From the NCBI RefSeq assembly GCF_016428975.1, contig NZ_JAELTT010000043.1, positions 1 to 37,732 of the forward strand: a DNA stretch of 37,732 bases. Direction: 5' to 3'. Under the pieces are notes generated by a model that was given only the letters and a program-made list of their open reading frames with translations, had not been told where the DNA came from and did not search any database. How positions within the stretch are numbered: position 1 is the first letter of the stretch; each line of letters starts with the position of its first letter. The position numbers and the translations under genes were made by a program. Source of the DNA: Dyella sp. ASV21. GTDB lineage: Bacteria > Pseudomonadota > Gammaproteobacteria > Xanthomonadales > Rhodanobacteraceae. This document shows positions 26,397 to 36,059 of the stretch, one piece after another.

Positions 26397-27026
26397 ATGG
26401 CTATGGACCCGATCCAGAACCTCAACCTGGTACCGATCGTCGTTGAGCAGACCGCTCGCGGCGAACGTTCGTACGATATTTACTCGCGCTTGCTCAAGGA
26501 GCGCGTGATCTTCCTCGTGGGCGAGGTCAACGATCAGGTTGCTAACCTGCTGGTCGCGCAGATGCTGTTCCTGGAGTCGGAAAACCCCGACAAGGATATT
26601 CATCTGTATATCAATAGCCCGGGCGGTGCCGTCACTGCCGGGCTGGCGATCTATGACACCATGCAGTTCATCAAGCCGGACGTAAGCACCATGTGCATCG
26701 GTCAGGCCTGCAGCGCCGCGTCGCTGCTGCTGATGGCTGGCGCCAAGGGCAAGCGTTATTCGCTGCCAAACTCGCGCGTGATGATCCACCAGCCGTCGGG
26801 CGGCGCCCGCGGCCAGGCCACGGACATCGAGATCCAGGCTCAGGAGATCCTGTATCTGCGCCGCCGTCTGAACGACATTTACGTTCAGCACACCGGTCAG
26901 CCGCTGGATAAGATCGAGCGTGACATGGAGCGCGATCGCTTCATGAGTGCCGAGGCGGCCAAGGAGTACGGCCTGATCGACCAGGTCCTGGACCGTCGTG
27001 CCGTCGAAACGGTGAAATCCGCCTGA
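26397..27026 (+). CDS. clpP: ATP-dependent Clp protease proteolytic subunit
   Basis: 209 residues. It forms the tetradecameric serine peptidase barrel that degrades substrates unfolded by ClpX or ClpA. The catalytic triad is visible: Ser106 in IGQACSAAS, His131 in NSRVMIHQP and Asp180 in [26 protein letters not shown] near 70-87 is the oligomer and substrate-strand region. The segment around the active serine ([15 protein letters not shown]) departs from the more common AASMGAFLL, but the key residues are kept. A propeptide of about 14 residues is expected by analogy. GGAGAG lies upstream of the start, 37 bases after tig. Confidence 0.97.
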   Translation: MAMDPIQNLNLVPIVVEQTARGERSYDIYSRLLKERVIFLVGEVNDQVANLLVAQMLFLESENPDKDIHLYINSPGGAVTAGLAIYDTMQFIKPDVSTMCIGQACSAASLLLMAGAKGKRYSLPNSRVMIHQPSGGARGQATDIEIQAQEILYLRRRLNDIYVQHTGQPLDKIERDMERDRFMSAEAAKEYGLIDQVLDRRAVETVKSA

Positions 27027-27056
27027 TTTCGGGCGCCTGGCCCCAGGGTTGCAAGC

Positions 27057-27086
27057 GGTTCCGCGTCTCGCTGCAGACGCGGAACC
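27057..27086 (+). repeat. Strong hairpin in the clpP-clpX spacer
   Basis: GGTTCCGCGTCT (27057-27068) pairs perfectly with AGACGCGGAACC (27075-27086) around loop CGCTGC. It is followed by CTGTGCTATTCTC rather than a T-run. It may stabilise the clpP transcript end, partly terminate transcription, or set the clpP:clpX ratio. Confidence 0.6.
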
Positions 27087-27132
27087 CTGTGCTATTCTCA
27101 AACCGCAATCGATTTATGAGCAGGATCCAGGC

Positions 27133-28428
27133 ATGAGCGACGACCGTCAGGGCCGTTCCAACGACAGCGGCAAGATTCTCTACTGCTCCTTCTGCGGCAA
27201 GAGCCAGCATGAAGTACGCAAGCTGATCGCGGGTCCGTCCGTGTTCATTTGCGACGAGTGCGTAGAACTTTGCAATGACATCATCCGCGAGGAGCTGGAG
27301 GAGAAGGCCGCCTCCGGGCGCAGCCAGCTGCCCAAGCCCCACGAGATCATGGAGACGCTCGACCAATACGTGGTCGGCCAGACCCGCGCCAAAAAGGCGC
27401 TGGCGGTGGCCGTGTACAACCACTACAAGCGCATGGAGTCGCGTCAGAAGAGCGACGACGTCGAGCTTGGCAAGTCCAATATCCTCCTGATCGGTCCCAC
27501 CGGTTCGGGCAAGACGCTGCTCGCCGAAACGCTGGCACGCCTGCTCAATGTGCCGTTTACCATCGCCGACGCCACCACCCTCACCGAGGCGGGTTACGTG
27601 GGCGAGGATGTGGAAAACATCATCCAGAAGCTGCTGCAGAAGTGCGACTACGACGTCGACAAGGCGCAGTCTGGCATCGTCTATATCGACGAAATCGACA
27701 AGATTTCGCGTAAGAGCGAAAACCCGTCGATTACTCGCGACGTCTCCGGCGAGGGCGTTCAGCAGGCACTGCTCAAGCTCATTGAGGGCACGCTGGCTTC
27801 GGTGCCGCCGCAGGGTGGTCGCAAGCATCCGCAGCAGGAATTCCTGCAGGTGGACACCAAGAACATCTTGTTCATCTGCGGTGGTGCATTCGCGGGTCTG
27901 GAGAAGGTGATCCAGCAGCGTTCCGAAACCGTGGGCATTGGCTTCTCGGCCGAGGTTCGCAGCAAGGAGCGCAAGGAGAACCTGGGCAAGCTGCTGGCCG
28001 ACGTCGAGCCGTCGGATCTGGTGCGCTACGGCCTGATTCCCGAGTTTGTCGGCCGTCTGCCGGTGGTCGCCACGCTGGACGAATTGGATGAACCTGCACT
28101 GGTGCAGATTCTCACCGAGCCCAAGAACGCCGTGACCAAGCAGTTCAAGAAACTGTTTGAAATGGAAGGCGTCGAGCTGGAGTTCCGTCCGGAGGCATTG
28201 CAGGCCATCGCCCGCAAGGCGCTTAAGCGCAAGACGGGCGCCCGCGGTCTGCGCACCATCCTCGAGCAGGTGCTGTTGGACACTATGTACGAACTGCCGT
28301 CGCTGGAGCATGTCAGCAAGGTGGTGGTCGACGACGCCGTCATCGATGGCCAGGCCGAGCCCTACCTGATCTACCGTGGCAACCTCAAGCAGCCGCGTGC
28401 GGCGGGCGAGGGCGGTGACGCCGCGTAA
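27133..28428 (+). CDS. clpX: ATP-dependent Clp protease unfoldase subunit
   Basis: 431 residues. It is the AAA+ unfoldase that recognises tagged or specific substrates and feeds them to ClpP. The N-terminal zinc-binding domain has Cys18, Cys21, Cys40 and Cys43 ([18 protein letters not shown]). Walker A is GPTGSGKT at 121-128 and Walker B lies in IVYIDEIDK. The pore loop GYVGED and the substrate loop [10 protein letters not shown] are present, as is IGFSAEV, which corresponds to the ClpP-contacting IGF loop. The sensor-2 region is [12 protein letters not shown]. The ATG at 27133 begins the conserved MSDDRQG start; the frame is open further upstream but without conservation. A terminator hairpin follows. 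Confidence 0.97.
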   Translation: MSDDRQGRSNDSGKILYCSFCGKSQHEVRKLIAGPSVFICDECVELCNDIIREELEEKAASGRSQLPKPHEIMETLDQYVVGQTRAKKALAVAVYNHYKRMESRQKSDDVELGKSNILLIGPTGSGKTLLAETLARLLNVPFTIADATTLTEAGYVGEDVENIIQKLLQKCDYDVDKAQSGIVYIDEIDKISRKSENPSITRDVSGEGVQQALLKLIEGTLASVPPQGGRKHPQQEFLQVDTKNILFICGGAFAGLEKVIQQRSETVGIGFSAEVRSKERKENLGKLLADVEPSDLVRYGLIPEFVGRLPVVATLDELDEPALVQILTEPKNAVTKQFKKLFEMEGVELEFRPEALQAIARKALKRKTGARGLRTILEQVLLDTMYELPSLEHVSKVVVDDAVIDGQAEPYLIYRGNLKQPRAAGEGGDAA

Positions 28429-28457
28429 TGGCCTAAATACCCTAGGCGTTCCGCACG

Positions 28458-28493
28458 ATGGCCCTGGCAAAACTGCCGGGGCCATTTCGTTTC
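28458..28493 (+). terminator. Terminator after clpX
   Basis: ATGGCCC-T-GGCA (28458-28469) and TGCC-G-GGGCCAT (28474-28485) form a stem with one T-G mismatch and loop AAAC, followed by TTCGTTTC. It separates clpX from lon, so lon probably has its own promoter in 28494-28606. Confidence 0.7.
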
Positions 28494-28606
28494 TGTGGTT
28501 TGTCATGCACTTGTGTGCATGGCTGATTGCCACCACTTGACGTATAGAAGGCCCCGGCGCAGTGTCGGGGCAAACCAAGCAATTCATCCCCGAGAGATTC
28601 TCTTCG

Positions 28607-31132
28607 ATGGCAAAAAACGCTCCCAACCCCCAAGTTACCGGAGCCGCCCTGGACGCCCTGCCAGTGCTGCCGCTGCGTGATGTGGTGGTCTATCCCCACA
28701 TGGTCATTCCGCTGTTCGTCGGACGTGACAAATCCATGCGTGCGCTGGAGCGCGCCATGGAGGGCGAGCGCCAGATCCTGCTGGTGGCGCAGAAGAGTCC
28801 CGATATCGACGATCCCCAAATCAGCGATCTCCATCAGATTGGCACGCTGGCTGGCGTGTTGCAGTTGCTCAAGCTACCCGATGGCACGGTGAAGGTGCTG
28901 GTGGAAGGGCAGGCGCGCGTGTCCGTGGAGAATTACTCCGAGGACGGCGGCATGCTCATGGCCACCTCGCGCGTCATCGAGCCGGTGTACAGCAACAAAG
29001 AGCGCGAGCTCGACGTGGTATCGCGCACGCTGGTGTCGCTGTTCGAGCAGTTGGTCAAGCAAAGTCGCAAGCTTCCGCCTGAAGTGCTGGCGACGCTGTC
29101 GGGCATTGATGATCCCTCGCGCGTGGCGGACTCCATCGCGGCGCACTTGTCGGTACGCATGGCTGACAAGCAGAAGGTGCTGGAAACCGCCGATGTCGGT
29201 CAGCGCCTGGAGTTGCTCATTGGGCTGGTCGACGGTGAGATGGATCTGCAGCAGGTGGAAAAGCGCATCCGCGGCCGCGTGAAGTCGCAGATGGAGAAGA
29301 GCCAGCGCGAGTACTACCTCAACGAGCAGATGAAGGCCATCCAGAAGGAGCTCGGTGAGAGCGAGGAAGGCCCGAACGAAATCGAGGAACTGCAAAAGAA
29401 AATCGACAGCGCTGGCATGCCCAAGGCCGTGTTGGCCAAGGCTCGCCAAGAGTTCGGCAAGCTGCGCCAGATGTCGCCGATGTCGGCCGAGGCCACGGTG
29501 GTGCGCAACTACCTGGACTGGCTGGTGGGCGTGCCGTGGAAAAAGAAGAGCAAGGTCCGCAAGGATCTGCAACTCGCGCAGGACGTGCTCGATGCCGACC
29601 ACTTTGGCCTGGAGAAGGTCAAAGAGCGCATCCTTGAGTATCTCGCCGTGCAGCAGCGAGTGAATACCATGCGCGGCCCGATCTTGTGTCTGGTGGGTCC
29701 GCCAGGCGTGGGCAAGACCTCGCTGGGTCAGTCGATCGCCAAGGCAACCAATCGCAAATTTGTCCGCATGAGCTTGGGTGGCGTGCGCGATGAGGCTGAG
29801 ATCCGCGGTCATCGTCGCACCTATATCGGCTCCATGCCGGGTCGCATCGTGCAGAACCTCAACAAGGTAGGCACCAAGAACCCGCTGTTCGTGCTGGACG
29901 AAATCGACAAGATGTCCATGGACTTCCGTGGCGATCCGTCGTCGGCCTTGCTGGAAGTGCTGGACCCCGAGCAGAACCACGCGTTCAACGATCATTACCT
30001 GGAAGTCGATCTCGACCTTTCCGAGGTGATGTGGGTGGCTACGGCCAACTCGCTGAACATCCCCGGTCCGCTGTTGGATCGCATGGAAGTCATTCGCATC
30101 CCCGGCTACACCGAGGATGAGAAGCTCGGCATTGCGCAGAAGTACCTGCTTCCCAAGCAGCTGAAAGCCAATGGTCTCAAGCCTGAGGAACTCTCCGTGG
30201 ATGCGGAGGCCGTGCGGGACATCGTGCGCTATTACACGCGCGAGTCGGGTGTGCGTAATCTTGAGCGTGAGGTGTCCAAGATCTGCCGCAAGGTGGTAAA
30301 GGAACTCACCCTGGCGCAGGTCGGCAAGAAGAAGGCCGATGCCAAGAAGGCGGAATCCAAGAAGTCCGGCGCGGCCGTAAAGACGGCCAAGGTGAAGAAG
30401 GCGGTAGCCGTCACCTCCGCTAACCTGGAGCAGTACCTGGGCGTGCGTCGCTTTGACTTCGGCCGCAAGGAACTGCAGAACGAGGTCGGCCTGGTTACCG
30501 GCCTGGCCTGGACCCAGGTGGGTGGCGATCTGCTCAGCATCGAAGCCTCGGTGGTGCCCGGCAAGGGCCGCCTGGTGAACACCGGGCAGCTGGGTGATGT
30601 GATGAAGGAATCGATCCAGGCCGCGCTTTCGGTGGTGCGTGCGCGTGTCGAGCGCTTGGGTATCGATCCGGAGTTCCACCAGAAACTGGATATCCATATC
30701 CATGTACCGGAAGGTGCGACGCCGAAGGATGGCCCCAGTGCGGGTATCGCCATGGGCACCGCGCTGGTGTCGGCGCTGACCAAGGTGCCGGTGCGTTCCG
30801 AGGTGGCGATGACGGGCGAGATCACACTGCGTGGTCGCGTGCTGCCTATTGGCGGCCTCAAGGAGAAGCTGTTGGCGGCGCATCGCGGCGGCATCACCAC
30901 GGTGATCATTCCGGAGGAAAACAAGAAGGACCTCGCGGATATCCCGGAAAACATCACCGGCTCGCTGGACATTCATCCGGTGCGCTGGATCGACGAAGTA
31001 TTGGACATCGCGCTGGAGCGTCCCTTGCAGCCGTTACAGGCGGCCGACGGAGAGAAGAGCTCCACCAAGGTGGACGCGCCGCGTGAAGAGGGTCAGGACG
31101 AGTCCCAGGAGTCGTATACCAGGCCGCATTGA
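28607..31132 (+). CDS. lon: ATP-dependent protease Lon
   Basis: 841 residues, longer than the 784 of E. coli Lon. The N-terminal substrate domain begins with [23 protein letters not shown]. The AAA+ module has Walker [10 protein letters not shown] near 362 and Walker B FVLDEIDK. The protease domain has the Ser-Lys dyad: Ser711 in [11 protein letters not shown] and Lys754 in [14 protein letters not shown]. Between the ATPase and protease domains, at about 573-604, is a Lys/Ala-rich insert ([14 protein letters not shown], then [11 protein letters not shown]) that the E. coli protein lacks; the C-terminal tail is also extended. Lon removes damaged and regulatory proteins and binds DNA in some bacteria. 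A strong terminator follows, then hupB. Confidence 0.97.
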   Translation: MAKNAPNPQVTGAALDALPVLPLRDVVVYPHMVIPLFVGRDKSMRALERAMEGERQILLVAQKSPDIDDPQISDLHQIGTLAGVLQLLKLPDGTVKVLVEGQARVSVENYSEDGGMLMATSRVIEPVYSNKERELDVVSRTLVSLFEQLVKQSRKLPPEVLATLSGIDDPSRVADSIAAHLSVRMADKQKVLETADVGQRLELLIGLVDGEMDLQQVEKRIRGRVKSQMEKSQREYYLNEQMKAIQKELGESEEGPNEIEELQKKIDSAGMPKAVLAKARQEFGKLRQMSPMSAEATVVRNYLDWLVGVPWKKKSKVRKDLQLAQDVLDADHFGLEKVKERILEYLAVQQRVNTMRGPILCLVGPPGVGKTSLGQSIAKATNRKFVRMSLGGVRDEAEIRGHRRTYIGSMPGRIVQNLNKVGTKNPLFVLDEIDKMSMDFRGDPSSALLEVLDPEQNHAFNDHYLEVDLDLSEVMWVATANSLNIPGPLLDRMEVIRIPGYTEDEKLGIAQKYLLPKQLKANGLKPEELSVDAEAVRDIVRYYTRESGVRNLEREVSKICRKVVKELTLAQVGKKKADAKKAESKKSGAAVKTAKVKKAVAVTSANLEQYLGVRRFDFGRKELQNEVGLVTGLAWTQVGGDLLSIEASVVPGKGRLVNTGQLGDVMKESIQAALSVVRARVERLGIDPEFHQKLDIHIHVPEGATPKDGPSAGIAMGTALVSALTKVPVRSEVAMTGEITLRGRVLPIGGLKEKLLAAHRGGITTVIIPEENKKDLADIPENITGSLDIHPVRWIDEVLDIALERPLQPLQAADGEKSSTKVDAPREEGQDESQESYTRPH

Positions 31133-31156
31133 TTCGTGATGCACGTCGCTTAAGAA

Positions 31157-31182
31157 GCGGGCGGTTAACCGCCCGCTTTTTT
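31157..31182 (+). terminator. Rho-independent terminator of lon
   Basis: The 20-base palindrome GCGGGCGGTTAACCGCCCGC (31157-31176) is followed by six T residues. Confidence 0.9.
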
Positions 31183-31289
31183 GTCATGTAACCCATGGAT
31201 GCGCGCTAGTTCGCATAGCGTTTCGTGACTGTGTTTGCAAGCGTCCGCAGACCACCCTGAATCGCGGGAACCCTTGGTATTGCTTGTCA

Positions 31290-31318
31290 TTGCGGACCCT
31301 GGGGGGCGCTGGTATAAA
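31290..31318 (+). promoter_or_regulatory. Candidate promoter of hupB
   Basis: TTGCGG (31290-31295) and TATAAA (31313-31318) are separated by 17 bases in the 277-base gap between lon and hupB. This would give a leader of about 135 bases. The -10 is good, the -35 weak. Confidence 0.45.
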
Positions 31319-31459
31319 GGCGGCACCGCAGCCTGACGCCGAGCACGATGCGCAGCGATGCGGGGTTGCTTGGCGATGGCCTGGTGCTTGATCGCACATG
31401 ACGTCGCCTGGTCCCAGAATGACCATGCGGGCTGCATAACCGTTTAAGGGAGTGTCTCA

Positions 31460-31732
31460 ATGAATAAAACCGATCTGATCAATGCCATTGCCGAGAAGGC
31501 CGAACTCACCAAGGCCGACGCTGGCCGTGCTCTCGAAGCGTTCTTCGAGACCGTGCAGAAGGCGCTGAAGAAGGGCGATGACGTGTCGGTGGTGGGCTTT
31601 GGTACCTTCACCGTGCGCAAGCGCGCCGCTCGTACCGGTCGCAACCCGCGCACCAATGAGACGATCAAGATCAAGGCCTCGAAGGTTCCGGCATTCAAGG
31701 CTGGTAAGACCCTCAAGGATGCCCTAAACTAA
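31460..31732 (+). CDS. hupB: DNA-binding protein HU, beta-type
   Basis: 90 residues, the standard HU length. It begins [21 protein letters not shown], with the helical dimer region at residues 1-45, [18 protein letters not shown] near 48-65 as the beta-arm with the conserved Arg-Asn-Pro tip, and [15 protein letters not shown] at the end. It bends and compacts DNA as a dimer. Position downstream of lon is the conserved location of the beta subunit gene. AAGGGAG lies about 8 bases upstream of the ATG. Its terminator overlaps the stop codon and runs straight into tRNA-Val. Confidence 0.97.
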   Translation: MNKTDLINAIAEKAELTKADAGRALEAFFETVQKALKKGDDVSVVGFGTFTVRKRAARTGRNPRTNETIKIKASKVPAFKAGKTLKDALN

Positions 31733-31753
31733 GCGGCTACTTGCTTAGTTTTT
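31727..31753 (+). terminator. hupB terminator abutting tRNA-Val
   Basis: AACTAAGC (31727-31734, including the stop codon) pairs with GCTTAGTT (31743-31750) around an 8-base loop. With the last two stem bases the T-run is five long and ends at the base before the tRNA-Val 5' end. Confidence 0.7.
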
Positions 31754-31828
31754 GGGTGCTTAGCTCAGCGGTAGAGCGTCGCCCTTACAAGGCGAGGGTC
31801 GTAGGTTCGATCCCTACAGCACCCACCA
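31754..31828 (+). tRNA. tRNA-Val(TAC)
   Basis: 75 bases with encoded CCA. GGGTGCT pairs with AGCACCC, the anticodon stem CGCC(C)/GGCG encloses a loop with anticodon TAC, and the T-arm GTTCGATCC is normal. It lies 9 bases before tRNA-Asp. Confidence 0.95.
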
Positions 31829-31837
31829 GTAAAATGC

Positions 31838-31914
31838 GGAGCGGTAGTTCAGTCGGTTAGAATGCTGGCCTGTCACGCCGGAGGTCGCGGGTTCGAGTCC
31901 CGTCCGCTCCGCCA
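31838..31914 (+). tRNA. tRNA-Asp(GTC)
   Basis: 77 bases with encoded CCA. GGAGCGG pairs with CCGCTCC, followed by discriminator G as expected for Asp; the loop CTGTCAC gives anticodon GTC. Confidence 0.96.
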
Positions 31915-31920
31915 CAGTTC

Positions 31921-31953
31921 GCAAGGGCGCCCGTGTGGCGCCCTTGCCATTTA
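31921..31953 (+). terminator. Hairpin downstream of tRNA-Asp
   Basis: GCAAGGGCGC (31921-31930) pairs perfectly with GCGCCCTTGC (31938-31947) around a 7-base loop, followed by CATTTAA. It separates the tRNA unit from ppiD, although the T-run is short. Confidence 0.6.
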
Positions 31954-32000
31954 AGCCCCGCGCACATGGTGCGCCGAACAACGAGAGCCGGGAATATTCC

Positions 32001-33905
32001 ATGTTGCAGGCAATGCGTAACAAGCTTCACGGATGGCCTTCTATTGTCATTCTTGGCGTTTGCGTTTTCGCTATCTCGTTCTTCGGTATCGAGTCCTACT
32101 TCGCGTCGCGGACCGATACGTACGTTGCCATGGTCGGAAAGCACGAGATCTCCCCGCGGGATTTCCAGGAGCGCCTGAACAACGCACGTCGTGATGCCAT
32201 GCAGCGCATGGGCGATCACTTCGATCCGGCGGCGTTCGAGCAGCCCGAGACCAAGCGCCAAGTGCTGGACCAGCTCATCAACGAAGAGTTGCTGCGCCAG
32301 GCAAACGAGTCGCTGGGTCTTAAGGTCTCTGATGTTACGTTGCGCGAGCGCATCGCCAACGCCCCCGATTTCCAGGTGAATGGTCAATTCGATCCGGCGA
32401 CGTACCGCGCCGTGCTGGCCGCCCAGAACATGACGCCTTCGATGTTCGAAAGCAGTCAGCGCGCCTCCTTGGAGCCGGGCTTGCTGCCGCGGGCCATCAT
32501 CGACAGCGCGATCATCACCGACGCCGACATGGACCGTTACCTGGGTCTGCTATACCAGCGCCGCGATGTGCGTTGGTTCGCGGTGCCGCGTCCGGCGCTG
32601 ACCGATACCCAGGTGACCGATGCGGAACTGGAGTCCTACTACAAGGATCACCAGGCCGATTTCATGAATCCGGAGCAGGTGTCGCTGAAGTATCTGGAAG
32701 TCAATGGCGCGAACCTGAAGATCGACGCTCAGCCGAGCGACGATGAACTCAAGAAGCGTTACGAGGACCAAAAGCAGCGCTTTGTGCAGCCGGAGCAGCG
32801 CCTGGTGTCGCATATCTTGGTGAACGTGCCCAAGAACGCCACGCCGGATCAGCAGAAGGCCGCACTCGCCAAGGCTGAAAAGATCGCCAGCGAAGCCAAT
32901 GCCCAGAACTTCGCCACGTTGGCCGAACAGGATTCGGACGATTTGGGCTCCAAGCGTTCGGGCGGCGATCTGGGCTGGCTGGAGAAGGGTGTGACCAACC
33001 CGGCCTTCGACTCGGCCCTGTTCGCACTGCAGAAGGGGCAGATCTCCAAGCCGGTGCTGTCGGACGAGGGCTACCACGTGCTGTTCCTGCGTGACGTGCG
33101 TAGTGGCGATGCCAAGCCCTTCGCGGAAGTGCGTGACCAGATTGCCAAGGACTACCTGTCGACCGAGCGCGACCGTCAGTACAGCGAATTGGCCGGTAAG
33201 CTCACCGACCAGACATATCAGAATCCGTCCTCTCTGGAGCCGGCGGCCCAGGCGCTGAACCTGCCGATCCAGACTACGGGCCTGTTCTCGCGCAAGGGCG
33301 GTGAAGGCATGACCACCAACGCGAAGCTGCTAGCCGCTGCGTTCTCGGACGACGTGTTGACCCAGGGCAACAACTCCAGCCTGATCGAGCTGGGTCCGGA
33401 TCACGCCGTGGTGGTGCGTGTGGACAAGCATCTCCCGGCTGCGGCGCGTCCGCTGGCTGAGGTGCGCGACCAGGTCCGCCAGAAGATTCTCGGTGAGCGC
33501 ACCGTCGCTGAGGCGCAGAAGCGTGCCGACGCACTGCTGGCTCGGGTGCACAAGGGTGAAGACATCCAGGCCGTGGCCAGCTCGGTGGGCGCCAACGCGC
33601 AGTCGGTGCCGGATGCCGTGCGTATGCAGCCGTCCATGCCGCCGGAAGTGTTGGAGCAGGCCTTCCTGCTGCCGCATCCGGAGGCCGGCAAGCCGCAGTG
33701 CGCCCGCGTCGCCCTGCGCGATGGTAGTTATGCGTTGGTGGCCGTGGATAAAGTGCAGGCCGGCGACTTGTCCAAGATCTCGGCCGACCAGCGCAGCGAG
33801 CTGCGCGGGCAGATGGGGCAGGCGTATGGCGTGCTCGCCACGCAGGCCTATATCGATGCACTGAAGGCCAAGACCACGATCAAGATTGCCGCGGATCGCA
33901 TGTAA
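32001..33905 (+). CDS. ppiD: Periplasmic folding chaperone PpiD
   Basis: 634 residues from the ATG at 32001; the E. coli protein has 623. An N-terminal membrane anchor lies at about 12-34 (WPSIVILGVCVFAISFFGI), so the rest is periplasmic. A SurA-like N-terminal helical domain covers about 40-190 (SPRDFQERLNNARRDAMQRM, LINEELLRQANESLGL). A parvulin-type PPIC domain spans about 266-365 (QRLVSHILVNVPKN, DLGWLEKGVTNPAF, DEGYHVLFLRDV), followed by a long helical C-terminus. PpiD works beside the SecYEG exit on newly translocated outer-membrane and periplasmic proteins. CGGGA precedes the start. The order hupB-tRNAs-ppiD supports the name. A strong terminator follows. Confidence 0.94.
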   Translation: MLQAMRNKLHGWPSIVILGVCVFAISFFGIESYFASRTDTYVAMVGKHEISPRDFQERLNNARRDAMQRMGDHFDPAAFEQPETKRQVLDQLINEELLRQANESLGLKVSDVTLRERIANAPDFQVNGQFDPATYRAVLAAQNMTPSMFESSQRASLEPGLLPRAIIDSAIITDADMDRYLGLLYQRRDVRWFAVPRPALTDTQVTDAELESYYKDHQADFMNPEQVSLKYLEVNGANLKIDAQPSDDELKKRYEDQKQRFVQPEQRLVSHILVNVPKNATPDQQKAALAKAEKIASEANAQNFATLAEQDSDDLGSKRSGGDLGWLEKGVTNPAFDSALFALQKGQISKPVLSDEGYHVLFLRDVRSGDAKPFAEVRDQIAKDYLSTERDRQYSELAGKLTDQTYQNPSSLEPAAQALNLPIQTTGLFSRKGGEGMTTNAKLLAAAFSDDVLTQGNNSSLIELGPDHAVVVRVDKHLPAAARPLAEVRDQVRQKILGERTVAEAQKRADALLARVHKGEDIQAVASSVGANAQSVPDAVRMQPSMPPEVLEQAFLLPHPEAGKPQCARVALRDGSYALVAVDKVQAGDLSKISADQRSELRGQMGQAYGVLATQAYIDALKAKTTIKIAADRM

Positions 33906-33928
33906 GCGGCTGGCGCGGTGCTGGACAC

Positions 33929-33958
33929 AAAAGGGCGGCCTCGAGGCCGCCCTTTTTT
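33929..33958. terminator. Bidirectional terminator between ppiD and fabI
   Basis: AAGGGCGGCC-TCGA-GGCCGCCCTT (33931-33954) is a near-perfect palindrome with a T-run on the plus strand and an A-run before it that gives T residues on the minus strand. It can serve both convergent genes. Confidence 0.9.
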
Positions 33959-33984
33959 ATGGCCTCTATAGGCTTCCATCGCGC

Positions 33985-34767
33985 TCAGGCGCCGGTCATG
34001 CCCAGGATGTGGTAGCCCGCATCGACGTGGGTAACCTCGCCAGTCACTCCGGAGGCGAGGTCCGAGCACATGAATGCCCCCACATTGCCCACTTCATCGA
34101 TGGTCACGCTGCGTCGCAGCGGGGCATACGTATCGACGTGATCCAGCATCTGTCGGAAATTGGCGATGCCGGCGGCAGCGAGTGTCTTGATGGGGCCGGC
34201 CGAGATGGCGTTGACGCGGGTGCCTTCGGCGCCCAGGTTGTATGCGAGATAGCGAACGTTGGCTTCCAGGCTGGCCTTGGCCAGGCCCATGACGTTGTAA
34301 CTGTCCATCACGCGCTCGGCGCCGAGGTAGCTGAGGGTGAGAATGGCCGCGCCCCTTCCCTGCATCATCGGGCGCAGGGCTTTGGCTAGCGCGGCGAGGC
34401 TGTAGCTGGAAATATCGTGCGCGATACGAAAGCCGTCGCGCGTCAGGTGATCCAGGAACTCACCTTGCAGCGCTTCGCGTGGCGCGAAGCCCACCGAATG
34501 CACCAGGATATCCAGTTCGCTCCAATGCCTCCCGATGTCGCGCGCTAGTGCATCGACCTGGGCGTCATCGGCAACGTCGCAGGGGAATACCAGGTTTGAG
34601 CCGAAGGCGTTGGCCGCTTCGTCGACGCGATCCTTCAGACGCTCGTTTTGATAGGTGAAGGCCAGTTGCGCGCCTTCTCGGTGCATGGCGTTGGCGATGC
34701 CCCAGGCTATGGAGCGCTGGCTGGCGATGCCGACGATTAAAGCCCGTTTGCCGTGTAGGAATCCCAT
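33985..34767 (-). CDS. fabI: Enoyl-[acyl-carrier-protein] reductase (NADH)
   Basis: 260 residues, matching the 262 of the E. coli enzyme. It catalyses the last step of each fatty-acid elongation cycle. Features: [25 protein letters not shown] (nucleotide-binding start, residues 1-25), [11 protein letters not shown] near 90, [26 protein letters not shown] with Tyr147, Tyr157 and Lys164 (the Y-x6-K catalytic pair of this family) and [12 protein letters not shown]. The sequence [12 protein letters not shown] is the type I FabI pattern, the class inhibited by triclosan. The ATG at 34767 has GGGAG upstream. It is transcribed alone, convergent with ppiD, and 71 bases downstream of the mltD stop. 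Confidence 0.96.
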   Translation of the reverse strand: MGFLHGKRALIVGIASQRSIAWGIANAMHREGAQLAFTYQNERLKDRVDEAANAFGSNLVFPCDVADDAQVDALARDIGRHWSELDILVHSVGFAPREALQGEFLDHLTRDGFRIAHDISSYSLAALAKALRPMMQGRGAAILTLSYLGAERVMDSYNVMGLAKASLEANVRYLAYNLGAEGTRVNAISAGPIKTLAAAGIANFRQMLDHVDTYAPLRRSVTIDEVGNVGAFMCSDLASGVTGEVTHVDAGYHILGMTGA

Positions 34768-34838
34768 ACGATCTCCCAGGCGAGCGCACACCCTAAAGGG
34801 ATGTCGAGGGCAGTCTAGCAGTGCGGCCGCGAAGGGAC

Positions 34839-36059
34839 TCAGCCCGGACCGGCCACCTTGAGCACCTGGCCAGGCTTCACATTGGCGGTTTGCAGGTTGT
34901 TCCAGCGCTGGAGCTGCTTGATGGCTACCGAGTAGCGGCGAGCAATGGTCCAGAGGCTTTCGCCGTTTTTCACCGTGTGGGTTTGCTGGCGCGGACCGTC
35001 CGACGTGTCGTCCCGGGCGGCGCCCAGGGTTGCGTTGAGCGGCGGCAGCGCCGCCGTGCCGGCTATCGTCTGTGGGCTGTTGTTGCCCTCGGCCAGCAGG
35101 GCGTTCTGGAACTGCTGCACGCGATTGCGTGGCAGCAACAGGTAGGGCGAGGCGTTGGAGTCGATCACGCCGTTGCGGAAACCGGCGTTGAGATCCTTCA
35201 GTTCGTCCTGCGACATGCCTGCATGGCTTGCGGCATGCGCCAGCGGCATGGAGTTGTTGATGCTCACCGTGACGAGGCGCTCTTCCGAGGGCAGGGTGGG
35301 CAGGCTCACATTGAAGCGTCCGGGGTCGCGTATCACGCAGGCAATCGCCAGCAGCTTGACCAGGTGCTCGCGGGTCACCGGCTTGACCGGCATGCGCGGA
35401 ATCACCGGCTCCGCTGGCGGCAGGCCGTGCTTGTCGATCATCTTGCGCAGGCCGAACTCGCCGGTGTTGAAGGCATAGTCCACCAGTCGCCAGTCGTCGA
35501 GGTCGTCGTGGTAGCGGCTGAGCAGCGCCATGATGGCGTCAGTGGCCGCCGGCACATCCATGCGACCGTCGAAGCCCCTGTCGATGCGAATGCCCAAGGC
35601 GCTCGCGGTGGCCGGCATGATCTGCCACATGCCGGCCGGCATGTTCTTGCCACCGGAAACCGGGCGGTATTGGCTCTCCACCCACGGCAACAGGGCGAAT
35701 TCACCGGGCACGTTGTGGCGTGCGGCGATCTGCTGCACATAGGCCACGCGCGGCGCCGCGGCGGCGAGCTGGCTTTCGAAGCGCTCGGGATTCTGCGTGT
35801 AACGACGTGCCCAGGTCGTGATGCCGGGATCGGAGTCGCAGTCGGCCATCGCAAAACTGCCGCGCAACTGATCCCATACGTTGGCGCTATCGGTGGCTGC
35901 CACCGGCACGCTCACCGGGTGGGCCAGATTGCGCACAGGTTCGGGCTTGGGCGCTTCGAGCTGCGGCGCCGCAGGTTTGTTAGGAACAGGTGTGGTTGCG
36001 CATGCGGTCAGCAGAACCGCCAGCAACGCGGGCAATGGGCGTAGGCGTCGTGCGTTCAT
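34839..36059 (-). CDS. mltD: Membrane-bound lytic murein transglycosylase D-like lipoprotein
   Basis: 406 residues. The lipoprotein signal ends in the lipobox LLTAC with Cys20 as the lipidation site; the following Ala suggests outer-membrane sorting. After a Pro-rich linker comes a lysozyme-like SLT domain near 105-235: [15 protein letters not shown] with catalytic Glu128, [17 protein letters not shown] and [15 protein letters not shown] single LysM peptidoglycan-binding domain is at about 361-403 ([36 protein letters not shown]); E. coli MltD has two. It cleaves glycan strands to 1,6-anhydro-muropeptides. Its ATG overlaps the gloB stop (ATGA), so the two are translationally coupled, as neighbours are in many proteobacteria. 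Confidence 0.94.
   Translation of the reverse strand: MNARRLRPLPALLAVLLTACATTPVPNKPAAPQLEAPKPEPVRNLAHPVSVPVAATDSANVWDQLRGSFAMADCDSDPGITTWARRYTQNPERFESQLAAAAPRVAYVQQIAARHNVPGEFALLPWVESQYRPVSGGKNMPAGMWQIMPATASALGIRIDRGFDGRMDVPAATDAIMALLSRYHDDLDDWRLVDYAFNTGEFGLRKMIDKHGLPPAEPVIPRMPVKPVTREHLVKLLAIACVIRDPGRFNVSLPTLPSEERLVTVSINNSMPLAHAASHAGMSQDELKDLNAGFRNGVIDSNASPYLLLPRNRVQQFQNALLAEGNNSPQTIAGTAALPPLNATLGAARDDTSDGPRQQTHTVKNGESLWTIARRYSVAIKQLQRWNNLQTANVKPGQVLKVAGPG

Noticed and set aside
24992-26425. Minus-strand open frame of 477 codons opposite tig
   Set aside because: It is an antisense shadow of tig without a ribosome site or domain.
28536-28559. Possible heat-shock (sigma-32) promoter before lon: CTTGACG and CCCCGGCG
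   Set aside because: The spacing is only 9 bases where 13 to 15 are needed, and the -10 element matches poorly.
26941-28626. Minus-strand open frame of 561 codons opposite clpX
   Set aside because: It is an antisense shadow of clpX spanning the clpP end and lon leader, with no supporting motif.
28874-30976. Minus-strand open frame of 700 codons opposite lon
   Set aside because: It mirrors lon codon bias, is rich in His/Leu/Arg/Gln and has no domain; lon on the plus strand is certain.
31165-31437. Small minus-strand open frame in the lon-hupB gap
   Set aside because: It overlaps the lon terminator, has no ribosome site and has a composition unlike a real protein.
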